This document shows positions 5,712 to 9,408 of a DNA stretch of 9,408 bases, in pieces. How positions within the stretch are numbered: the stretch's first letter is position 1; each line of letters starts with the position of its first letter. The position numbers were made by a program, and so were the translations under genes. The notes under the pieces are model-generated. The model worked only from the letters and a program-made list of their open reading frames with translations. It ran no database searches and was not told the origin of the DNA. The stretch covers positions 1 through 9,408 of the forward strand of contig CAZLTY010000187.1 of assembly GCA_964562575.1 (NCBI GenBank), in the 5' to 3' direction. Origin of the DNA: SG8-4 sp964562575 (GTDB lineage: Bacteria; Planctomycetota; Phycisphaerae; Sedimentisphaerales; Anaerobacaceae).

Positions 5712-8593
5712 GATTCGCCTCCCGGATTTTCGTTCTCTTGTACTCTCGTCTCTTCCGTATTCTTCTCTGCGACAGCAGCCGTCCTACAGGCCTGTCGACG
5801 CGACAGTAATCCGCAGGCGACTGTCATCGTCGCAATTGCCGCTACACTGAGAAACGCCATCGTGCCCCAGCCAAGCTCCCAGTACTGATGTAGATTCACC
5901 GCCACCAGGACCACAACCGCCATCGATATGACAAAGCAGAAAGCGCATTTGCACGTTGACGGTTTAGACTCATCGATCCGCCTGAACAGTATCCTCTCTG
6001 CGAGCGTTATGATGGCAGGCAGCGCCAGCAGTGTTACGGCTCCGGACAGCGCCATTATCGCACACAGGAATATTCCCACTGTCTTGTACGGTATCAGCGG
6101 TGCGGCCAGCAGCGGCAGAAATCCGATTGCGATCACGAGAACGTTCCTGGCAATCGCCCGGGCGGGCTCGCCGAACATTACGCCGGTACTCTCTTGCCAT
6201 GATCCCGTCAGAGCATGACTCGCCCGTGCGCGTTCGAGGAAATGTATCGCGAAATCGACTGCCATACCGAGCGTCAGAGCGCTCAGCACCGCAACCGGCA
6301 TATCGTAGTCTTTACCCACCAGCCCGATTATGCCGTAGATCACGGCGATAGTAATCAGCAGAGGCACCATACACACCAGTCCCCAGAGCGGCGAGCGGAA
6401 CAGTATCGCCATCATAATGAAGACGATGATGAAGCTGCCCATGAACGACTGGAGCATTCCCCAGACCATCTTATTCTGCCAGACAGTGTTGATGTAGGTT
6501 AGCCCCGCCCAGCTATGTCGCAGAGGCACCGGAGCAGGCGTCTCGGCGAAGAAATCATCCACAGCTTGCACAACTTTTTCCATGTCCTTGTTGTCGCCGC
6601 TGGGCAATTGCATCCAGATATTCGTGCGCATGTAATCGGTGGTTACCAGATGCCACAAGTCAGCCGGTTTGTGGCTGCTCTGAAATTGCAGCAGGCACTG
6701 GGCCACAGCGCCGGATGAATTCGGGACCCTGTAGTTTTCCTCTTTGCCGTCGATGAGTTCCTGGTGAACCTTCTTGACAACGTCCGCAACCGAGTTGCTC
6801 TTGCCGACAAGGCCGGACTCCTCAAGATGGTCCTGCAATCGAGAAATGTAACGCAGCACATCGGGCTGCTTGAATAGCTTCAGCCTCTCCTTCTCCAACT
6901 CGAAGAAGTCCGCTATCTCATACCAGAGATCCACGTCTTTATCGTCGACGGTATCGAGTTTACCATTTGCGAAGGCGTTCAGCTTATCCAGCAAACCGTC
7001 TTTGGTTTTGGCTTCGGATGCCTCGTCGAAGAGTTTCTTTTCCGCTTCAGGAATGATCTCGCTGACGTTCGGATATTCGTCCTTCAATTCGACAAGCTTC
7101 TCCGAAAGTCGCGTTCTAAGGTCGCTGACGTATTGAGCCTGAACGGAACCGTCGTCGGCCGTATCGAGGACCAGATAGGCCATGTAGGTTCCGCTGAAGT
7201 GAGCATTCAGCTCAATGTCCGCCTTGCGTATGGGGTGGCTCTTTGAAAACCACTTGACTGGGTTGTCGTTTATCTCAATTCGCGTGATGCCGTAGATCGC
7301 GACCACCGTAGCTATCAGGATTACAACCAGGATCGGCTTCGCCTTCGAGTAGGTGAAATTGCCGCCCCCTGTGAGCAGCCTGCCGAGCCCGCTGTTGGCT
7401 TCTGTTTGTGAATGTCCCGAGCCGAAATTCTCCAGCGAACTTTCCTTTATCATCATGATGTACGCCGGCACGAACGCAATCGTGCAGAGCCATGCGATCA
7501 TGATGCCGATAGCGACGAACACACCGAACACCTGCACTGGCGGAATCGGCGTAAGCGCCAAAGATGCAAATCCCGCCGCCGAGGTAAGAGAAGTGTACAG
7601 CATCGGCATGAATAGATGGCCCATGACCTCTTGTACCGTTTTCTTCCTGCCCTTTTCCTTTGTGTAGGAGTCGAAGAACTCGGAAAGAATATGCACAGAA
7701 TCCACTACCGCGATGGGCATGAGGAAGATCGGTATCATCGAACTCATGATATGCACGGGAAATCCGAACCCGATCAACAGTCCCATCGTCGAGATGACCG
7801 ATACCATCGCAACGATCATCGGCGAGACGACCAGCACGAGCTTGCGGAAGAACAGCAGCATCAAGATGAAGATAACCGCCATCGCCAGCGGCGCAGATAT
7901 GGCCATTTGAATAAACATCTCGACGCCAAAGGTATCCTCGGCTACCGGCAAACCGGTAACGTGGTATTCCTCATCCCCGGTGAGCGTTTCGGTCTTCTCA
8001 GTGAGCTTCTTGTACACCTCGTGGCTCAGATGCTTGCTGGTTAGCGGCAGGTACAGGCAAATAGCTTTTCCATCTTCGGAAATTACGGTCCCCTTGAGCA
8101 TAGGATTGGACATCGCCTTGTCCCGTATGTCCAGCGCCCCAGCCTGTGTCGTCGGCGGTTTGCTCATCAGCCACTCGAACGTCACGACACCCGGCCCGCC
8201 CTGACCGATATGATCGACTGTCGAGGGCGCCATCAAATCGACTTCGATGACGCCGACCTGCTCATTGGGATCGTCTTTGTCTTGCCATTGGAGAGTCTTT
8301 GCGAATTCAGTCAATTCATACACCCTCGCCAGTGACTGAGGATTGAAAACGCCGTTGGGGTCTTTGTTGTTTACGATGCCCACCACGACGATGTCGCTCA
8401 GTGCGAAGCTCTTCTTGGTCTGGTCGTGGAATACACGCACGGGCTCGTCCGGCGATAGCATGTTCTCAGGGTCCGTATCAACCTTGATCAGCGGTATCAG
8501 CGCGCCGAGAGCCAGCGTGAAAATTGCCATCACAATCGTGATTCTCTTGTAGTGCTCCAAAGAGTATGAAGTGACCTTCTGCTTAATGTCCAT
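5708..8593 (-). CDS. RND-superfamily (MMPL/HAE3-type) exporter with C-terminal two-helix extension
   Basis: The 961-aa product is a proton-driven inner-membrane exporter of the RND superfamily, MMPL-like (COG1033/HAE3 type). It shows the internal duplication: TM1 about 17-37, periplasmic domain about 38-225, TM2-6 about 228-383, TM7 about 419-437, second periplasmic domain about 438-708, TM8-12 about 712-865. Membrane acidic residues sit at the expected relay sites: Asp298 in IAVVDSVHI and Asp780 in GMAVDFAIHFLERAR. The second periplasmic domain has a charged, helical insert at about 500-620. Unusually, residues 870-961 add two further hydrophobic helices (about 884-903 and 908-928) and a charged tail, preceded by CKCAFC. 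HAE3 members move lipids, hopanoids or other hydrophobic cargo. The start ATG (8593) lies 27 bp after hcp, with AGGA 9 nt upstream. The stop overlaps the DUF2892 start. Cargo is unknown. Confidence 0.92.
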   Translation of the reverse strand: MDIKQKVTSYSLEHYKRITIVMAIFTLALGALIPLIKVDTDPENMLSPDEPVRVFHDQTKKSFALSDIVVVGIVNNKDPNGVFNPQSLARVYELTEFAKTLQWQDKDDPNEQVGVIEVDLMAPSTVDHIGQGGPGVVTFEWLMSKPPTTQAGALDIRDKAMSNPMLKGTVISEDGKAICLYLPLTSKHLSHEVYKKLTEKTETLTGDEEYHVTGLPVAEDTFGVEMFIQMAISAPLAMAVIFILMLLFFRKLVLVVSPMIVAMVSVISTMGLLIGFGFPVHIMSSMIPIFLMPIAVVDSVHILSEFFDSYTKEKGRKKTVQEVMGHLFMPMLYTSLTSAAGFASLALTPIPPVQVFGVFVAIGIMIAWLCTIAFVPAYIMMIKESSLENFGSGHSQTEANSGLGRLLTGGGNFTYSKAKPILVVILIATVVAIYGITRIEINDNPVKWFSKSHPIRKADIELNAHFSGTYMAYLVLDTADDGSVQAQYVSDLRTRLSEKLVELKDEYPNVSEIIPEAEKKLFDEASEAKTKDGLLDKLNAFANGKLDTVDDKDVDLWYEIADFFELEKERLKLFKQPDVLRYISRLQDHLEESGLVGKSNSVADVVKKVHQELIDGKEENYRVPNSSGAVAQCLLQFQSSHKPADLWHLVTTDYMRTNIWMQLPSGDNKDMEKVVQAVDDFFAETPAPVPLRHSWAGLTYINTVWQNKMVWGMLQSFMGSFIIVFIMMAILFRSPLWGLVCMVPLLITIAVIYGIIGLVGKDYDMPVAVLSALTLGMAVDFAIHFLERARASHALTGSWQESTGVMFGEPARAIARNVLVIAIGFLPLLAAPLIPYKTVGIFLCAIMALSGAVTLLALPAIITLAERILFRRIDESKPSTCKCAFCFVISMAVVVLVAVNLHQYWELGWGTMAFLSVAAIATMTVACGLLSRRQACRTAAVAEKNTEETRVQENENPGGES

Positions 8594-8604
8594 TCTTGTC
8601 CATC

Positions 8605-8624
8605 CTAAGACTTTTGGTCCTTAG
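8605..8624 (-). promoter_or_regulatory. intercistronic hairpin at the hcp/RND junction
   Basis: Minus-strand RNA here can pair CTAAG with CTTAG, and AC with GT further in, around a CAAAA loop with one bulged G. The left arm contains the hcp stop codon and the right arm runs into the AGGA that serves the RND gene. The structure could expose or hide that ribosome site depending on whether ribosomes are finishing hcp, tying translation of the two genes together. No U-run follows, so it is not a terminator. The stem is short, so stability is modest. Confidence 0.35.
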
Positions 8625-9408
8625 CCTATCATCTTCTTAATATCATCTTCAACATTCGTGACGCCGCCAATTCCGAAGTTTTCTACCAGAACTTTCACGA
8701 CCGAAGGTGAAAGAAATGCTGGAAGAGTCGGGCCAAGGCCGATATTTTTCACGCCAAGATGAAGAAGAGCAAGCAACACAGCTACGGCTTTCTGTTCGTA
8801 CCAGGCAACGTTGTAAACGATGGGCAATTCATTAATATTGTCAAGCTCAAACACTTCTTTAAGCTTGAGAGCAATTACCGCAAGAGAATAGCAGTCATTG
8901 CACTGGCCTGCATCGAGAATGCGAGGAATACCGCCGATATCGCCAAGATCCAATTTATTGTAGCGATATTTGGCACAACCGGCGGTGAGGATAACAGTGT
9001 CCTCAGGAAGGTTTTCCGCAAATTCAGTGTAATAGCTTCTGCTCTTTTGACGGCCGTCGCAACCAGCCATTACAACAAACTTCTTAATCGCGCCTGATTT
9101 GACAGCATCAACTACCTTGTCCGCCAAGGCCAGCACCTGATTATGAGCAAATCCGCCAACAATTTTGCCGGTCTCGATTTCTGCAGGAGCTTGACATTTC
9201 CTGGCCATTTCGATTACTCCAGAGAAGTCTTTTACACCGCCGGCTTTTCTGTCTGCGATACGCTTGACACCGGGGAAAGCAACAACTCCCGTAGCGAAGA
9301 CTCTGTCTTTATATGAGTCTTTTGGGGGCACGATACAGTTGGTCGTCATTAGAATCGGACCGTTGAAAGTACCAAACTCCTTGTCTTGAAGCCACCATGA
9401 GTTCCCAT
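8621..9408 (-). CDS. hcp: hybrid-cluster protein (Hcp, prismane), C-terminal part only
   Basis: The frame is open through 9408, so the gene starts beyond the window; 261 residues are visible. They cover the half of Hcp that carries most hybrid [4Fe-2S-2O] cluster ligands. Counting from the Met at 9349: TTNC (Cys5), GCDG (Cys97, the persulfide Cys of the family), AGCAKYR (Cys125), GQCND (Cys150) and WYEQK (Glu185, Lys187). All are intact. The upstream His and Glu ligands and the N-terminal FeS cysteines lie outside. Hcp reduces NO or hydroxylamine in the cytoplasm and is typically induced by nitrosative stress or anaerobic nitrate/nitrite use, often with an Hcr reductase or a CRP/FNR-type regulator; any such genes would be off-window. 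The TAA stop is followed after 27 bp by the RND exporter on the same strand. Base composition looks more AT-rich than the genes downstream. Confidence 0.96.
   Translation of the reverse strand, partial: GNSWWLQDKEFGTFNGPILMTTNCIVPPKDSYKDRVFATGVVAFPGVKRIADRKAGGVKDFSGVIEMARKCQAPAEIETGKIVGGFAHNQVLALADKVVDAVKSGAIKKFVVMAGCDGRQKSRSYYTEFAENLPEDTVILTAGCAKYRYNKLDLGDIGGIPRILDAGQCNDCYSLAVIALKLKEVFELDNINELPIVYNVAWYEQKAVAVLLALLHLGVKNIGLGPTLPAFLSPSVVKVLVENFGIGGVTNVEDDIKKMIG

Overview
The window carries seven recognisable protein genes, two of them cut by its edges. The organism is a diderm (Gram-negative-type) bacterium. The evidence is a C-terminal-Phe outer-membrane beta-barrel, a LolA-fold periplasmic protein and an RND exporter encoded side by side. 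Hybrid-cluster protein (Hcp) and a membrane DUF4405 protein suggest an anaerobic or microaerobic life. The combination fits Desulfobacterota or Planctomycetota (Phycisphaerae-like) better than enterics, but the window alone does not fix the taxon. Coding DNA is moderately GC-rich, and by rough hand count the hcp end is more AT-rich than the barrel gene.

Layout. (1) Positions 1-618, + strand: the 3' part of a DUF4405 (cytochrome b561-like) membrane protein with an Arg/Gly/Gln-rich linker and a small helical C-terminal domain. (2) 619-723: a short convergent gap with no clear terminator. (3) 724-2838, - strand: an RsbU/SpoIIE-type PP2C Ser/Thr phosphatase with an extracytoplasmic dCache-like sensor and a HAMP linker. 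A 7-codon ORF with a good ribosome binding site lies just upstream, in frame but ended by a TAA. (4) About 2850-3409: a gene-poor stretch holding the frameshifted 3' end of a transposase (a decayed insertion sequence), an 8-bp dyad and, next to the barrel gene, a 9-bp hairpin. (5) 3410-9408, - strand: a compact five-gene cluster read from right to left: hcp (partial), RND/MMPL exporter, DUF2892 membrane protein, LolA-like periplasmic protein, DUF1302-like outer-membrane barrel. Junctions are a 27-bp gap, an ATGA overlap, a 14-bp gap and a second ATGA overlap, so it is very probably one transcript.

How the genes may work together. The last four genes of the cluster supply an inner-membrane pump, a two-helix membrane partner, a periplasmic carrier with a hydrophobic-ligand fold and an outer-membrane barrel. 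That is the expected part list for moving a lipid or other hydrophobic molecule across the whole envelope. Placing it behind hcp, an NO- or hydroxylamine-reducing enzyme, suggests co-expression under nitrosative or redox stress. This link is an inference and is the most interesting point in the window. The phosphatase has no anti-sigma or STAS partner beside it and probably acts on a target encoded elsewhere.
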